Shown: positions 49,791-61,167, numbered from the stretch's first letter. The stretch is DNA of 64,000 nucleotides from Archangium gephyra (GCF_001027285.1 NZ_CP011509.1:6224501-6288500); one strand, 5' to 3'. Numbers and translations: made by a program. The notes: generated by a model from the sequence alone, not told the origin.

Positions 49791-49880
49791 CTGCGCGAGA
49801 GAGGCAGCCGCGCCGTTCCGCCCCGGAGGCTCGCTTCCGGGTGCCAGTCTCTCGCATCACTCGCGTTACCCGGAGCCTCG

Positions 49881-51041
<1,161 letters not shown>

Positions 51042-51065
51042 TCCAGGCAGAGAAAGGTTCAAGCC

Positions 51066-51968
<903 letters not shown>

Positions 51969-52003
51969 TTCCACCTCCCACACGTCAGACGAGGACCATC
52001 ACC

Positions 52004-52447
52004 ATGGCCATCGAGCGTACGCTGTCCATCATCAAGCCCGACGGGCTCCAGAAGGGCGTCATTGGCAAGGTCATCTCCCGCTTCGAGGAGAAGGGCCTGA
52101 AGCCCGTTGCCATCCGCCTGCAGCACCTGTCCCAGGCCCAGGCCGAGGGGTTCTACGCCGTCCACAAGGCGCGCCCCTTCTTCAAGGACCTGGTCAACTT
52201 CATGATCTCCGGCCCCGTGGTGCTGATGGTGCTGGAGGGTGAGAACGCCGTCCTGGCCAACCGCGACATCATGGGCGCCACCAACCCGGCCAACGCCGCC
52301 CCGGGCACCATCCGCCGCGACTTCGCCACCAGCATCGACCAGAACACGGTGCACGGCTCGGACAGCCTGGAGAACGCGAAGAACGAGATCGCGTACTTCT
52401 TCCGCGAGACCGAGATCGCCCCCTACGAGTACACCAGCAAGAAGTAG
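52004..52447 (+). CDS. ndk: nucleoside diphosphate kinase
   Basis: It equilibrates nucleoside triphosphates. The 147-residue protein has [28 protein letters not shown] and the active-site His in NTVHGSDS. It follows sucD closely, which fits recycling of the nucleotide made by succinyl-CoA synthetase. A terminator follows. Confidence 0.96.
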   Translation: MAIERTLSIIKPDGLQKGVIGKVISRFEEKGLKPVAIRLQHLSQAQAEGFYAVHKARPFFKDLVNFMISGPVVLMVLEGENAVLANRDIMGATNPANAAPGTIRRDFATSIDQNTVHGSDSLENAKNEIAYFFRETEIAPYEYTSKK

Positions 52448-52472
52448 CTGGGAGGGCCTCGCGCCCGGGACA

Positions 52473-52517
52473 CGGCCCGGCTCCCGCGCTCCTCCGCGGG
52501 GACCGGGCCGCCGTCTT
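52473..52517 (+). terminator. rho-independent terminator after ndk
   Basis: The stem CGGCCCGG (52473-52480) / CCGGGCCG (52503-52510) has an inner CCCGCG/CGCGGG pairing and is followed by CCGTCTTTTCT. It lies 26 bases past the ndk stop. Confidence 0.7.
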
Positions 52518-52668
52518 TTCTACATCCCTCGCAGGGTAGGGGAGGGGACGGGCCCTCCTTTGACTCCGAGTCCTATCTTGTGGGAAGTCACACCCACGCT
52601 CCCCCCGTTGGAACCATGATGATGCAGCCCGAGTCCACCCCCCCAACGCCGACCTCACGGCCACTCCC

Positions 52669-53781
52669 GTGCCCGAGCAGGCCCCCGCGCCCGCGAAGCT
52701 CACGGAGGTCTCCAGCCTCACCCTGGAGGGGCTCACCCGCTTCTTCACCGAGGAGCTGGGCGAGCGTGCGTTCCGGGCCGGCCAGCTCTACCGGTGGATC
52801 CACCAGCGCGGCGCCACCTCGTTCGACGAGATGACGGACCTCTCCAAGGCCCTGCGCGAGAAGCTCAAGACGCGCGCGGAGATCGTCCCCCTGGTGAAGG
52901 ACGCCGAGCAGCGCTCGGTGGATGGCACCATCAAGTACCGCTGGAAGACGCGCGACGGCCGCTACATCGAGTCCGTCTACATGCCCTCCGAGGACCGCAA
53001 GACGCTCTGTGTGTCCACCCAGGTGGGCTGCGCCATGGCGTGCACCTTCTGCATGACGGGCACCCTCGGCCTCAAGCGCAACCTCACCCCGGGTGAGATC
53101 GTCGCCCAGGTGCACGCGGTGAACCGCGAGGTGCGCAAGCTGGAGAAGCTGGAGACCTACCGCCCGCTCTCCAACCTGGTCTTCATGGGCATGGGCGAGC
53201 CCCTGCACAACTTCGAGAACCTGAAGACGGCCCTCTCCATCCTCCAGTCGGTGGAAGGCCCCAACTTCAGCCACCGCCACATCACCGTGTCCACGGTGGG
53301 CCTGGTGCCGATGATCGAGCGCTTCGGCCAGGAGACGGACGTGAAGCTCGCCATCTCGCTCAACGCGAGCACGGACGAGCAGCGCTCCAAGACGATGCCC
53401 GTCAACCGCAAGTGGAACATCGCGGCGCTGCTCGACGCCTGCCGCAAGTTCCCCCTGCGCCAGGGCCGCCGCATCACCTTCGAGTACGTCCTCCTGCGGG
53501 ACTTCAACGACAGCGACGAGGACGCCTTCCGCCTCATCGAGCTGCTCAAGGACATCCCCGCCAAGGTCAACCTCATCCCCTACAACGAGAACCCCGGGCT
53601 CGGCTTCAAGACGACCATGGACGAGCGGGCCGAGCGCTTCCGGGAGCTGCTCACCGACGGGCACGTGGCCGCCTTCATCCGGCAGAACCGGGGCCGCGAT
53701 ATCGCCGGCGCCTGTGGCCAGCTGGCCAACCGGGGTGGCGAAAATGCGTCGGAATCGACGCAAAACCCCGAGCTTCCTTGA
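52669..53781 (+). CDS. rlmN: 23S rRNA (adenine-2503-C2)-methyltransferase RlmN
   Basis: This radical-SAM enzyme methylates A2503 of 23S rRNA and A37 of some tRNAs. The 370-residue form from the GTG at 52669 has FRAGQLYRWIHQRG, the [4Fe-4S] motif CAMACTFCMTG, FMGMGEPLHNFEN, SLNASTDEQR and the C-terminal RDIAGACGQLA with the methyl-carrying Cys. An ATG at 52616 reads into the same protein only if one base is added to the C7 run at 52638-52644; this would give 388 residues. Neither start has a good ribosome-binding site, so the N-terminus is uncertain. Confidence 0.92.
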   Translation: MPEQAPAPAKLTEVSSLTLEGLTRFFTEELGERAFRAGQLYRWIHQRGATSFDEMTDLSKALREKLKTRAEIVPLVKDAEQRSVDGTIKYRWKTRDGRYIESVYMPSEDRKTLCVSTQVGCAMACTFCMTGTLGLKRNLTPGEIVAQVHAVNREVRKLEKLETYRPLSNLVFMGMGEPLHNFENLKTALSILQSVEGPNFSHRHITVSTVGLVPMIERFGQETDVKLAISLNASTDEQRSKTMPVNRKWNIAALLDACRKFPLRQGRRITFEYVLLRDFNDSDEDAFRLIELLKDIPAKVNLIPYNENPGLGFKTTMDERAERFRELLTDGHVAAFIRQNRGRDIAGACGQLANRGGENASESTQNPELP

Positions 53782-53807
53782 CAATCCGCTTGTGGCGGCG
53801 CTAAGAG
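53778..53807 (+). promoter_or_regulatory. promoter for the rpsP operon
   Basis: A perfect TTGACA at 53778-53783 overlaps the rlmN stop codon. TAAGAG follows at 53802-53807 with an 18-base spacer. It lies 63 bases upstream of rpsP. Confidence 0.5.
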
Positions 53808-53869
53808 CGCCCCCCTCCAAGCTGATCACCTTCTTGTCTCACCTTCAGTTTTCACCTGGAGCATCAGAA

Positions 53870-54133
53870 ATGGCCGTTGTCCTCCGTCTTGCCCGCGCGG
53901 GCGCCAAGAAGAAGCCGTACTACCACGTGGTGGCCACCGACTCCCGTAACCCCCGGGATGGCAAGTTCCTCGAGGCCGTGGGTTCCTACGACCCCAACCA
54001 CAAGCCCGCCAAGGTGGAGTTCGCCGCGGAGCGTCTGGAGTACTGGCTGAAGGCCGGCGCGGTGCCCTCCGAGACCGTGGGCGAGCTCATCAAGCGCCAC
54101 AAGCGCGCCGCCCCCGCCGCCAAGCCCGCTTAG
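53870..54133 (+). CDS. rpsP: 30S ribosomal protein S16
   Basis: This 87-residue small-subunit protein has MAVVLRLARAGAKKKPYYHVV, DSRNPRDGKFLEAVGSYDP and AERLEYWLKAGAVPSETV. It heads the conserved rpsP-khpA-rimM-trmD-rplS cluster. The Ala/Pro tail is short. Confidence 0.97.
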   Translation: MAVVLRLARAGAKKKPYYHVVATDSRNPRDGKFLEAVGSYDPNHKPAKVEFAAERLEYWLKAGAVPSETVGELIKRHKRAAPAAKPA

Positions 54134-54158
54134 TCTCCTCGCAGGCCGAGCGGACAGC

Positions 54159-54449
54159 GTGGAGCAGCTCATCATCTATCTCGCGCGGGCCCTGGTCGAT
54201 CAACCAGACCAGGTGAGCCTGCGCGCGTCCGACGTCGAGGGGGCCCGGCTCTATGAGCTGAAGGTCGCCCCCGAGGACGTGGGCAAGGTCATCGGCCGGG
54301 ACGGTCGCACCGTAGGTGCCCTCCGGACGTTGGTCGGTGCCGCGGCCCAGAAGCAGGGCCAGAAGGTCCGCCTGGAAATCCAGGACGACCGGCGCCAGCC
54401 AACCCAGGCCGGGACCCCCACGCCCGCCACACCCCCTGAAGGCCAGTGA
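54159..54449 (+). CDS. khpA: KH-domain RNA-binding protein KhpA
   Basis: This 96-residue protein has the KH GxxG loop in [18 protein letters not shown] (about residues 46-63). KhpA/YlqC proteins bind RNA, often with KhpB. The GTG start at 54159 fits the spacing to rpsP. A Pro/Thr-rich tail ends the protein. Its stop overlaps the rimM start (GTGA). Confidence 0.92.
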   Translation: MEQLIIYLARALVDQPDQVSLRASDVEGARLYELKVAPEDVGKVIGRDGRTVGALRTLVGAAAQKQGQKVRLEIQDDRRQPTQAGTPTPATPPEGQ

Positions 54450-54994
54450 CACTCAAACCCCATCTCGAGCTGGGCTATGTGGCCCGCGCCCATGGTCTCC
54501 AGGGAGAGGTGGCCGTCCGCACCTTCGACCCGGCATCCGAGACGCTCGACTTCGTCGAGCGCGTCCTCGTGCGTCCCCGTACGGGCGCCGAGCGCGTCCT
54601 GCGGATTGTCTCCGTGCGGCCCACGCCCAAGGAGACCCTCGTGGTCTTCGAGGACGTGAAGGGCCGCACCGCCGCCGAGGCGCTGGTGGGCGCTACCGTG
54701 CTCGCCTTCCGGGAGGATCTCGAGCCTCCCGCCGAGGACGAGTACTTCCAGGGGGACCTGGTGGGGCTCACCGCGGTGGACGCGTCCGGCAAGGTGCTCG
54801 GCCGCGTGGAGGAGATCTGGGAGACCGGCGAGGTCCCCAACCTCGTCATCCGCGCCGAGGGCCAGGAAGAGCTGGTGGTGCCCTTCGTCGACGACTTCGT
54901 CTCCACCGTGGACATCCCGGGCGGCCGGCTCGTGGTGAAGCCTCCGGAGTTCCTGGAGGTGGGCGGAGAGGCGCCGGAAGGGGGCGAGGGCTGA
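54446..54994 (+). CDS. rimM: ribosome maturation factor RimM
   Basis: It assists 30S maturation around S19. The 182-residue product has the N-terminal [18 protein letters not shown] and a C-terminal PRC-barrel with [26 protein letters not shown] and [20 protein letters not shown]. The GTG start overlaps the khpA stop; its own stop shares one base with the trmD ATG. Confidence 0.95.
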   Translation: MTLKPHLELGYVARAHGLQGEVAVRTFDPASETLDFVERVLVRPRTGAERVLRIVSVRPTPKETLVVFEDVKGRTAAEALVGATVLAFREDLEPPAEDEYFQGDLVGLTAVDASGKVLGRVEEIWETGEVPNLVIRAEGQEELVVPFVDDFVSTVDIPGGRLVVKPPEFLEVGGEAPEGGEG

Positions 54995-55728
54995 TGTACC
55001 CCGTGGAGGTGGTGACCCTCTTCCCGGACAGCGTCTCGGGCTACCTGGGAGCGAGCATCCTCGGGAAGGCCCAGGAGAAGGGACTGCTGGGCGTCACCGT
55101 CACCTACATCCGCGATTACGCCGAGGGAAAGCACCGCGTCACCGACGACACGCCCTACGGGGGCGGTGCCGGCATGGTGATGAAGCCGGAGCCGCTGGTG
55201 GCCGCCATCGAGGCCGCCCGGGCCCGTGCCCCCGCCGGGGCGAAGGTGCTGCTGATGAGCCCTCGGGGCCCCGTCTTCACCCAGGCGCGGGCGCGCGAGC
55301 TGGCGAAGGAGCCCGGGCTGATCCTCGTCTGCGGCCGCTACGAGGGCGTGGACGAGCGCGTCATGCCGTACCTGGACGGGGAGGTGTCCCTGGGGGATTT
55401 CATCCTCACCGGGGGTGAAGTGGCCGCCCTGGCCGTGGTGGACGCCGTGGCCCGGCTGCTGCCCGGGGTGCTGGGCAACGAGGTCTCCAGCGTCACGGAG
55501 AGCTTCGAGGAGGGCCTGCTGGAGCACCCCCACTACACCCGGCCTCCCGTCTTCCGCGGCGCCGAGGTGCCCGCCGCCCTCCAGTCCGGAGACCACGCGC
55601 GGATTGCCCGCTGGCGCCGCTGGAAGGCCCTGCAGCTCACCCGGGAACGGCGCCCGGACCTGTATGCCCGCCTGGAGTTCAACAAGGCGGATTTGAAGCT
55701 GTTGTCGAAGAAAGAGGAGGAGCTGTAG
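54994..55728 (+). CDS. trmD: tRNA (guanine-37-N1)-methyltransferase TrmD
   Basis: It makes m1G37, which prevents frameshifting. The 244-residue SPOUT enzyme has [44 protein letters not shown] and [19 protein letters not shown]. The Tyr-Glu-Gly knot motif is intact. ATG at 54994. Confidence 0.97.
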   Translation: MYPVEVVTLFPDSVSGYLGASILGKAQEKGLLGVTVTYIRDYAEGKHRVTDDTPYGGGAGMVMKPEPLVAAIEAARARAPAGAKVLLMSPRGPVFTQARARELAKEPGLILVCGRYEGVDERVMPYLDGEVSLGDFILTGGEVAALAVVDAVARLLPGVLGNEVSSVTESFEEGLLEHPHYTRPPVFRGAEVPAALQSGDHARIARWRRWKALQLTRERRPDLYARLEFNKADLKLLSKKEEEL

Positions 55729-55771
55729 CCCCTCCGACGGTTCCTGGGCCATTGGTCGGTGTTCAGCGGGC

Positions 55772-55800
55772 TTGTCCGACCCCCGGCTCTCTGGTAGTAC
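55772..55800 (+). promoter_or_regulatory. candidate promoter for rplS
   Basis: TTGTCC (55772-55777) and TAGTAC (55795-55800) are 17 bases apart in the 123-base trmD-rplS gap. It may give rplS extra expression beyond operon readthrough. Confidence 0.4.
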
Positions 55801-55851
55801 GGCCCGCTCTCAGTTTTCGTACCCCGAGTCCGAGCTTTTCTGGAGTCAGTC

Positions 55852-56286
55852 ATGCGTCGCAGCGCGATCGAGTACGTGGAGGCCAAGAACCTCCGTAAGG
55901 ACGTCACCGAGTTCCGTACCGGTGACTCGGTTCGAGTCCACTGGAAGGTCAAGGAGGGCGACAAGGAGCGCGTGCAGGCGTTCGAGGGTGTCGTCATCCG
56001 CAAGAAGAAGGGCCACAACCGCTCTACCTTCACCGTCCGCAAGGTCTCCTTCGGCGTCGGCGTGGAGCGCATCTTCCCGATGCACAGCCCGCGCTACGAG
56101 AAGATCGAGGTCCTCTCCCGCGGTAACGTGAGCCGCAACCGCCTCTTCTACCTCCGCGCCCTCAAGGGCAAGGCCTCCCGCGTGGAGACCATGGAGGACG
56201 CGGAGATGCGCCGCGCCGCCGCCGTCAGCCACGCGGCCGCCAGCCACGCCTCCGGCAAGACGACCGCCAAGGGTCCGACCGCCTGA
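55852..56286 (+). CDS. rplS: 50S ribosomal protein L19
   Basis: This 144-residue protein lies at the 30S-50S interface. It has [54 protein letters not shown] and the end [15 protein letters not shown]. An Ala/Ser/His-rich extension of about 25 residues goes beyond the usual L19 end. Two terminators follow. Confidence 0.97.
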   Translation: MRRSAIEYVEAKNLRKDVTEFRTGDSVRVHWKVKEGDKERVQAFEGVVIRKKKGHNRSTFTVRKVSFGVGVERIFPMHSPRYEKIEVLSRGNVSRNRLFYLRALKGKASRVETMEDAEMRRAAAVSHAAASHASGKTTAKGPTA

Positions 56287-56292
56287 TTGCTC

Positions 56293-56352
56293 GCCGGCCC
56301 TCGTGGCCGGTGCTTTTTTGGGGAGCGTCCTGATGAGGGCGCTCCCTTTTTT
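56293..56352 (+). terminator. two tandem rho-independent terminators after rplS
   Basis: First: CCGGCC (56294-56299) / GGCCGG (56305-56310), then TGCTTTTTT. Second: GGGAGCG (56321-56327) / CGCTCCC (56340-56346), then six Ts. Both are strong and close the ribosomal operon. Confidence 0.8.
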
Positions 56353-56382
56353 CATGCCCATGCGCGCTAGAATGGGGGGCGC

Positions 56383-58380
56383 ATGCACTTCGTCGAGGTT
56401 GCCGTCCAGAACGTCCGGGGTTTCTCTCCGGCGGGCCGTTTCGCCCTCAAGACCGGGTATCTGGTCCTCAAGCCCCCCACGCCGGAGCTGAGCCCGCTGG
56501 CGGCGCTGTCATTCGCGCTGCTCTACGCGGATGGCCGGGGCGGTGATGCCGCGCTCGCCGCCTCGCCGCAGAAGGCGGGCAAGGCCGCGCTCACCTTCGT
56601 GGGACAGGACTCCGTCACCTACCGCGTGTTGCGCGAGCTGGGGGGTGGTGGCTCGCTGCACCGGCTCAACCCCACCACGAAGCAGCCGGAGCTGGTGACG
56701 CAGGACACCGCCGAGGCGAACCAGTTCCTCCGCGGCCAGGTGGGTCTGCCGCCGCGCACCACCTTCGAGCATCTCTTCTGCCTCCAGGCGGCGCAGCTGC
56801 CCTCGCGCCGTCCCCGGGGCGCGGGCCGTCCGGCCTCCACGTCGGGCCTGCGCACGCACTCGTCTCCGGGCATGCCGGGACTGCACTCGCCGTCGTCCGC
56901 GGGCATGCCCGCGCTGCGCTCGCCCACGTCTCCGGGCATGGCGGCCATCTCCTCTCCCGGCATGTCCATCTCGTCTCCGGGCGTGCTGCCCGTCTCGGAC
57001 ATCCCCGCCGCCGAGGCGAAGGTGCGCGAGCTCGAGAAGGAGCTGGTGCTCTGCAGGGAGGTGGACAACCTCCAGTTCGAGGTGGACGGGCTCAACTCCC
57101 AGGTCTTCGATCTCGAGTCGAAGCTGCGCAGCACCGACGGCCTCAAGGAGAAGGTGCGTCAGGCGGAGGAGGCCTGGAACGCCGAGGCCACGCCCGAGTC
57201 GTTCGGTCTGCCCCAGGACATCGTGGCCCGTGCGGAGCGCTACCCGCGCTCGCTCGCGCGCCGTGACGAGGCGCTGGCGCGTCTGCAGTCCGAGCGCGAG
57301 GCGGCCGAGGAGGAGCTGCAGCGGCTGCCGGACATCGAGCCGCTCGTGCGCAACCGCAACTTCTGGATCGCCGTGGCCGCGGGCGTGGCGTGCTTCATCG
57401 CCAGCTTCTTCATGAACGACTGGGCCCGGTACGTGGCGCTGCTGGACATCCCGGCCTTTGGCTTCGCCGCGGTGCTCGCCATCCGCTACGTGGACGAGCT
57501 GCAGGACAAGGACCGGTTGAGCCGCCGCGGCGAGATGTTCGTCGTGCGCGAGAAGAAGATCCTCGAGGAGTTCGAGGCCGACGCGGGGCCCGTGCGCAAG
57601 GCCCTGGAAGTGTTCGACGTGGACACGCCCAAGGAGATCCCGCTCCGTCTCCAGCGCCGCGAGCAGCTCGGCGCCGAGGTGGCGCAGCTGCGCGCCCAGC
57701 TCATCTCGATGGAGAAGCACCCGGAGTTCGTGGAGGCCGTCCGCCAGCTGCCGGTGCTCCGCCAGCAGATCGAGCTGCTCAACGCGAAGATCTCCGAGAA
57801 GGGCGCCTTCGTGCGCGACCTGCGCGAGGTGGAGCGGGAGCTCGCCCGGCTCAAGGAGTCCATCGCGCTCGCGCGCAACCCGCAGCTGGCCGGCATGGGC
57901 ATGGCCGGAGCCGAGGTGGCCGGTGGCGGCATGGAGCCCCTGGAGGATCCGGCGCCGCTGGTGCTCGGACTGGCGGGGGACCTGCTGGCCACGGACGTGG
58001 CCGCCGTGATTGGCATGATGCGCGAGCGGTGCGTGCAGTACTTCAGCGCGCTCACCGAGCGCCGCTACACCAGCGTGGAGTGGAGCCGGGAAGGGCGGAC
58101 CATGGTGGTGACCTCGGCGGGCCGGCGCATGCCCGTGGGCGAGCTGCCTCCGCGCGAGGTGGATCTCTTCTTCCTCAGCCTCCGGTTGACGGTGGTGGAG
58201 AAGGTGAGCCCCCGGGTGAAGCTGCCGCTGCTCGTGGAGGACGCGCTGGTGGGCCTGGACGAGTCCCGGCTGCCGCTGCTGGGGCGGATGCTCAAGCACC
58301 TGGGCACGCTGACGCAGGTGCTGCACGTCACGCCGCATCCCGGCCTGGCGCAGCTGTCGGACGGGCCTGTCAATCTGTAG
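56383..58380 (+). CDS. membrane-spanning SMC/YhaN-like protein with degenerate P-loop
   Basis: This 665-residue protein has the overall order of a RecF/SMC-type ATPase. An N-terminal half (VEVAVQNVRGF, then LAALSFALLY) is followed by a Ser/Pro/Met-rich spacer with SPGM repeats (about 145-200), coiled-coil arms (about 205-325 and 375-505), and a C-terminal half. The C-terminal half has a signature-like LPPREVDLFFLSLRL and a Walker B/D-loop-like LLVEDALVGLDESRLP. Two hydrophobic helices (about 327-344 and 352-370) interrupt the coil. The Walker A GxxGxGKS is missing; PPTPELSP stands there instead. It resembles YhaN-type AAA proteins. TAGAAT at 56368-56373 could drive a leaderless message. Function unknown. 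Confidence 0.7.
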   Translation: MHFVEVAVQNVRGFSPAGRFALKTGYLVLKPPTPELSPLAALSFALLYADGRGGDAALAASPQKAGKAALTFVGQDSVTYRVLRELGGGGSLHRLNPTTKQPELVTQDTAEANQFLRGQVGLPPRTTFEHLFCLQAAQLPSRRPRGAGRPASTSGLRTHSSPGMPGLHSPSSAGMPALRSPTSPGMAAISSPGMSISSPGVLPVSDIPAAEAKVRELEKELVLCREVDNLQFEVDGLNSQVFDLESKLRSTDGLKEKVRQAEEAWNAEATPESFGLPQDIVARAERYPRSLARRDEALARLQSEREAAEEELQRLPDIEPLVRNRNFWIAVAAGVACFIASFFMNDWARYVALLDIPAFGFAAVLAIRYVDELQDKDRLSRRGEMFVVREKKILEEFEADAGPVRKALEVFDVDTPKEIPLRLQRREQLGAEVAQLRAQLISMEKHPEFVEAVRQLPVLRQQIELLNAKISEKGAFVRDLREVERELARLKESIALARNPQLAGMGMAGAEVAGGGMEPLEDPAPLVLGLAGDLLATDVAAVIGMMRERCVQYFSALTERRYTSVEWSREGRTMVVTSAGRRMPVGELPPREVDLFFLSLRLTVVEKVSPRVKLPLLVEDALVGLDESRLPLLGRMLKHLGTLTQVLHVTPHPGLAQLSDGPVNL

Positions 58381-58435
58381 GGCGCGCCACGGTGGCGCGA
58401 GGGGCCCCCACGGGTGGGGGCCTGGGAGGGGTGGG

Positions 58436-58816
58436 ATGGGACGGGCAGGGGTGGTGGATCGGAAGGGGTATGGGGACGAGGGAGAGGAGGCGGCGGTCCG
58501 TTTCCTGGAGGCACGGGGCTACCGGGTGCGTGCGCGCAACTTCTCCTGCCGCTACGGGGAGCTGGACGTGGTGGCCGAGCATGGGGACACCGTGTGTTTC
58601 GTGGAGGTGCGGATGCGCTCCACGGCGGTGTGGGGAGATCCTTCCCACACGGTGTCCTTCGCCAAGCAGCGCAAGGTGGTGAAGGCCGCGCTGCATTACC
58701 TCCTGGCCCACCGGCTGCGGGACAGGATGATCCGTTTCGATGTCATCTCGGTGGTGGGCCGCGGCGAGCACGCAACGGTGGAGCACCTGCCGGGCGCCTT
58801 CGACGCGGGGATGTGA
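58436..58816 (+). CDS. yraN: YraN family (UPF0102) endonuclease-like protein
   Basis: This 126-residue protein has GDEGEEAAVRFLEARGYRVRARNF, then RYGELDVVAEHGDTVCFVEVRMR and KVVKAALHYLLAHRL. This is the PD-(D/E)XK-like Holliday-junction-resolvase fold, with GELD and the FVEVR acid/basic pair. In many genomes yraN lies beside rsmI, as here. The cellular role is unsettled. It begins 55 bases after the YhaN-like gene. Confidence 0.92.
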   Translation: MGRAGVVDRKGYGDEGEEAAVRFLEARGYRVRARNFSCRYGELDVVAEHGDTVCFVEVRMRSTAVWGDPSHTVSFAKQRKVVKAALHYLLAHRLRDRMIRFDVISVVGRGEHATVEHLPGAFDAGM

Positions 58817-58825
58817 GGAACGGAT

Positions 58826-59656
58826 ATGTCGGGGACGCTCTATCTGGTGGCCACGCCCATCGGGAACCTGGGGGACATCTCCTCGCGCGCCCTGGAGACG
58901 CTGCGCGCGGTGTCCTTCGTGGCCTGCGAGGACACGCGGCACTCACGCGTGCTGTTGGACCACTTCGGTATCTCCGCGGACACGGTGAGCCTGCCGGCCT
59001 TCGCCGAGGGCCAGCGCGCCGGCCGCATCCTGGAGCGGCTCGAGGCCGGGGAGGACTGCGCGCTGGTGACGGACGCGGGCAGCCCGGGGATCAGCGATCC
59101 CGGGGAGAAGCTGGTGGCCGAGGCCATCGAGCGCGGGGTGAAGGTGGTGCCGATCCCGGGCCCCACGGCGCTGGTGGCGGCGCTGAGCGCCTCGGGGCTG
59201 CCCACCGGGCGCTTCCACTTCCTGGGCTTCCTGCCGCGCAAGGGACCGGAGCGCCAGGCCATGCTGGAGGAGGTGGCGCCGCTCTCGGCCACGGTGGGGA
59301 TCTACGAGTCCCCGCGCCGGCTGGCCGAGACGCTGCTGGATTTGAAGGAGGCCCTGGGAGAGCGGCGCGCGGTGGTGGCGCGGGAGCTGACCAAGGTGCA
59401 CGAGGAGTTCGTGCGCGGCACGCTGTCGGCGCTCGCGGAGCGCTACGCGGCCGAGGAGCCCCGGGGTGAGGTGGTGGTGCTGGTGGAGGGGCGCACCGGA
59501 GAGCGGCGCTGGTCCGAGGAGGAGCTGCAGCGGGCGCTGGAGGAGGGGCTCGGGCGAGGCGAGAAGCTCAAGGCGCTCAGCACCGAGCTGGCCCGGCGCG
59601 CCGGTTGGTCCGGACAGGACGTGTACCGGCTGGGGCTCGGACTCAAGAAGCGGTGA
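58826..59656 (+). CDS. rsmI: 16S rRNA (cytidine-1402-2'-O)-methyltransferase RsmI
   Basis: It 2'-O-methylates C1402 in the decoding centre, with RsmH. The 276-residue product has LYLVATPIGNLGDISSRALE, VACEDTRHSRVLL, VTDAGSPGISDPG, PIPGPTALVAALSASGLPT and GFLPRKG. This is the tetrapyrrole-methylase fold. It follows yraN by nine bases. Confidence 0.96.
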   Translation: MSGTLYLVATPIGNLGDISSRALETLRAVSFVACEDTRHSRVLLDHFGISADTVSLPAFAEGQRAGRILERLEAGEDCALVTDAGSPGISDPGEKLVAEAIERGVKVVPIPGPTALVAALSASGLPTGRFHFLGFLPRKGPERQAMLEEVAPLSATVGIYESPRRLAETLLDLKEALGERRAVVARELTKVHEEFVRGTLSALAERYAAEEPRGEVVVLVEGRTGERRWSEEELQRALEEGLGRGEKLKALSTELARRAGWSGQDVYRLGLGLKKR

Positions 59657-59680
59657 AGTCCCAGGGGGACTCGAGGGGAG

Positions 59681-59740
59681 GGTCAACCCGGGAGCCGAGA
59701 GACCCTCACCCCGTCCCTCTCCCGAGGGGAGAGGGGACAT
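59681..59740. repeat. REP-like repeat, copy 7 (extended form, convergent gene ends)
   Basis: The most complete copy reads GTCAACCCGGGAGCCGAGAG, then ACCCTCACCCCGTCCCTC, then CTCCCGAGGGGAGAGGGG. It lies between the convergent ends of rsmI (59656) and the outer-membrane protein gene (59747). Confidence 0.85.
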
Positions 59741-59746
59741 TGCCTC

Positions 59747-61039
59747 CTAGAACCGCAGGGTGGCGCTGACGTCCAGGCGGAAGTCCTTGCTCTCGGTGGC
59801 GAGGAAGCGCCGCGAGACGAAGTCCGTGCGGTAGTCGAAGTTGGGGTTCAGCTCGCTCGGATTCATCGTGATGTCCACCGAGCCGTTGCCGTCCACGTCC
59901 CTGCCGATCTTCTCATCGGTGAGCACGTGGTCCGTGTTGTACAGGTACATGCCCGAGCCCCGGACGGACAGGAAGTCGGAGAGCTGGGCCGTCAGGGCGA
60001 ACTGACCGCCGATCTGGATGTAGTCCCCGGTGGCGAGCAGCTTGCGCAGCGGGCCGCTCAGCTCGTTGTAGTAGCGGCCCTCGGACACGTAGTTGCTCAT
60101 GGCGCGCAGGTCCAGCTTGAACTTGCGCGTGGGCGTGTCGAGCACCTGGAACTCGGAGCCGAACATCACACCGGCCACGTGCGGCGCCTGGATGCCCGTC
60201 TCCTTGCGCTCCCACCCCGGGGCGCCGCAGTTCTGCGGGTGGCCGAGGTTCTGCGGATCCACGTTGCGGTTGTTGCAGTTGGTCCACGCGCCCGGGCCGC
60301 GCACGGGGATGGTGTAGTGCATCCGGAAGTACGGCTCCGCCAGGCCAATCTGCCGCGAGAGCGCCGTGGACACCGTGTACTTGTGCACCCGGTCACCGAC
60401 GGGGCCCCGGTCCTCCTTGGACGTCACGAAGCTCGGATCCAACAGCTTCGCCGTGGGCGCCTCGTAGTCCAGCCCCACCGTCCACGTGGGCTTCGTCTCG
60501 TCCTTGCGCTGGTTGAAGATGGACCACGCGAACCCGAAGCGCGCATTGCCCAGGCCACCGCGGAACGTCTCGAAGAACCCCTGCGCGGGCATGTTGAAGA
60601 GCGGCTCGGGGCTCGTGAGCGAGCAGGGCGCGCCCGAGCCCCCGCAGTTGTTGCGCACGAAGTTGTTGGTGATGGTGGAGTTGCCCGGGTTCGTGCCCGA
60701 CACGAACGCCCAGGACTCATCCTGGAGGAGCACGATGGGCAGCCCGAACGACAGCTCCACGTCCTGGGCGATGCCGAACGCCACGTCCAGGTTCAAGCGC
60801 GTGTCGTAGCTCCTGTACCAGAGCTCGCCCTGGTACTGACGCGTCGCGCCCGCAGTGGTGGGCAGGGCCTCGCGGACGATCTTCGTGCGCCGCTGCGAGT
60901 GCTCGATGCCCACATCGATGAACATCCCGAATGGATCCTCGTCCTCGAAGGACGAAGCGACGCGGGTGACATCCGCCGCGGTGGCGACGAACGGCACTCC
61001 CAGCGTCAGCGCGGCGACTACGGCGCGAAGCCTGGACAT
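59747..61039 (-). CDS. outer-membrane beta-barrel protein of unknown function
   Basis: The 430-residue product has a signal peptide (MSRLRAVVAALTLGVPFVATAA) cleaved near residue 22. It has alternating hydrophobic/polar strands typical of a beta-barrel and ends in a C-terminal Phe (LDVSATLRF), the Omp85 recognition signature. Several strands begin with aromatic residues (ELWYRSYDTRLNLDVAFG, TWTVGLDYEAP). There are a few Cys residues in a long loop (NNCGGSGAPC and NCNNRN). No family is recognised. Start ATG at 61039 follows GGAGG. A minus-strand promoter is seen at 61139-61167. Confidence 0.8.
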   Translation of the reverse strand: MSRLRAVVAALTLGVPFVATAADVTRVASSFEDEDPFGMFIDVGIEHSQRRTKIVREALPTTAGATRQYQGELWYRSYDTRLNLDVAFGIAQDVELSFGLPIVLLQDESWAFVSGTNPGNSTITNNFVRNNCGGSGAPCSLTSPEPLFNMPAQGFFETFRGGLGNARFGFAWSIFNQRKDETKPTWTVGLDYEAPTAKLLDPSFVTSKEDRGPVGDRVHKYTVSTALSRQIGLAEPYFRMHYTIPVRGPGAWTNCNNRNVDPQNLGHPQNCGAPGWERKETGIQAPHVAGVMFGSEFQVLDTPTRKFKLDLRAMSNYVSEGRYYNELSGPLRKLLATGDYIQIGGQFALTAQLSDFLSVRGSGMYLYNTDHVLTDEKIGRDVDGNGSVDITMNPSELNPNFDYRTDFVSRRFLATESKDFRLDVSATLRF

Positions 61040-61138
61040 CCGACCTCCGGAACCACTTCCTCGGGGGTCGGGGCGAGGGGTCCGCTTGGACCACCCGTGC
61101 CGCGTAACCCCCGGGAAATGTTGAGAAATTGTCCGGGG

Positions 61139-61167
61139 ACGCTAGCCGCCGCAAGCAGGGGTGTCAA
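61139..61167 (-). promoter_or_regulatory. promoter for the outer-membrane protein gene
   Basis: On the minus strand, TTGACA (61167-61162) and TAGCGT (61144-61139) are separated by exactly 17 bases. They lie about 100 bases before the start at 61039. Confidence 0.5.
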
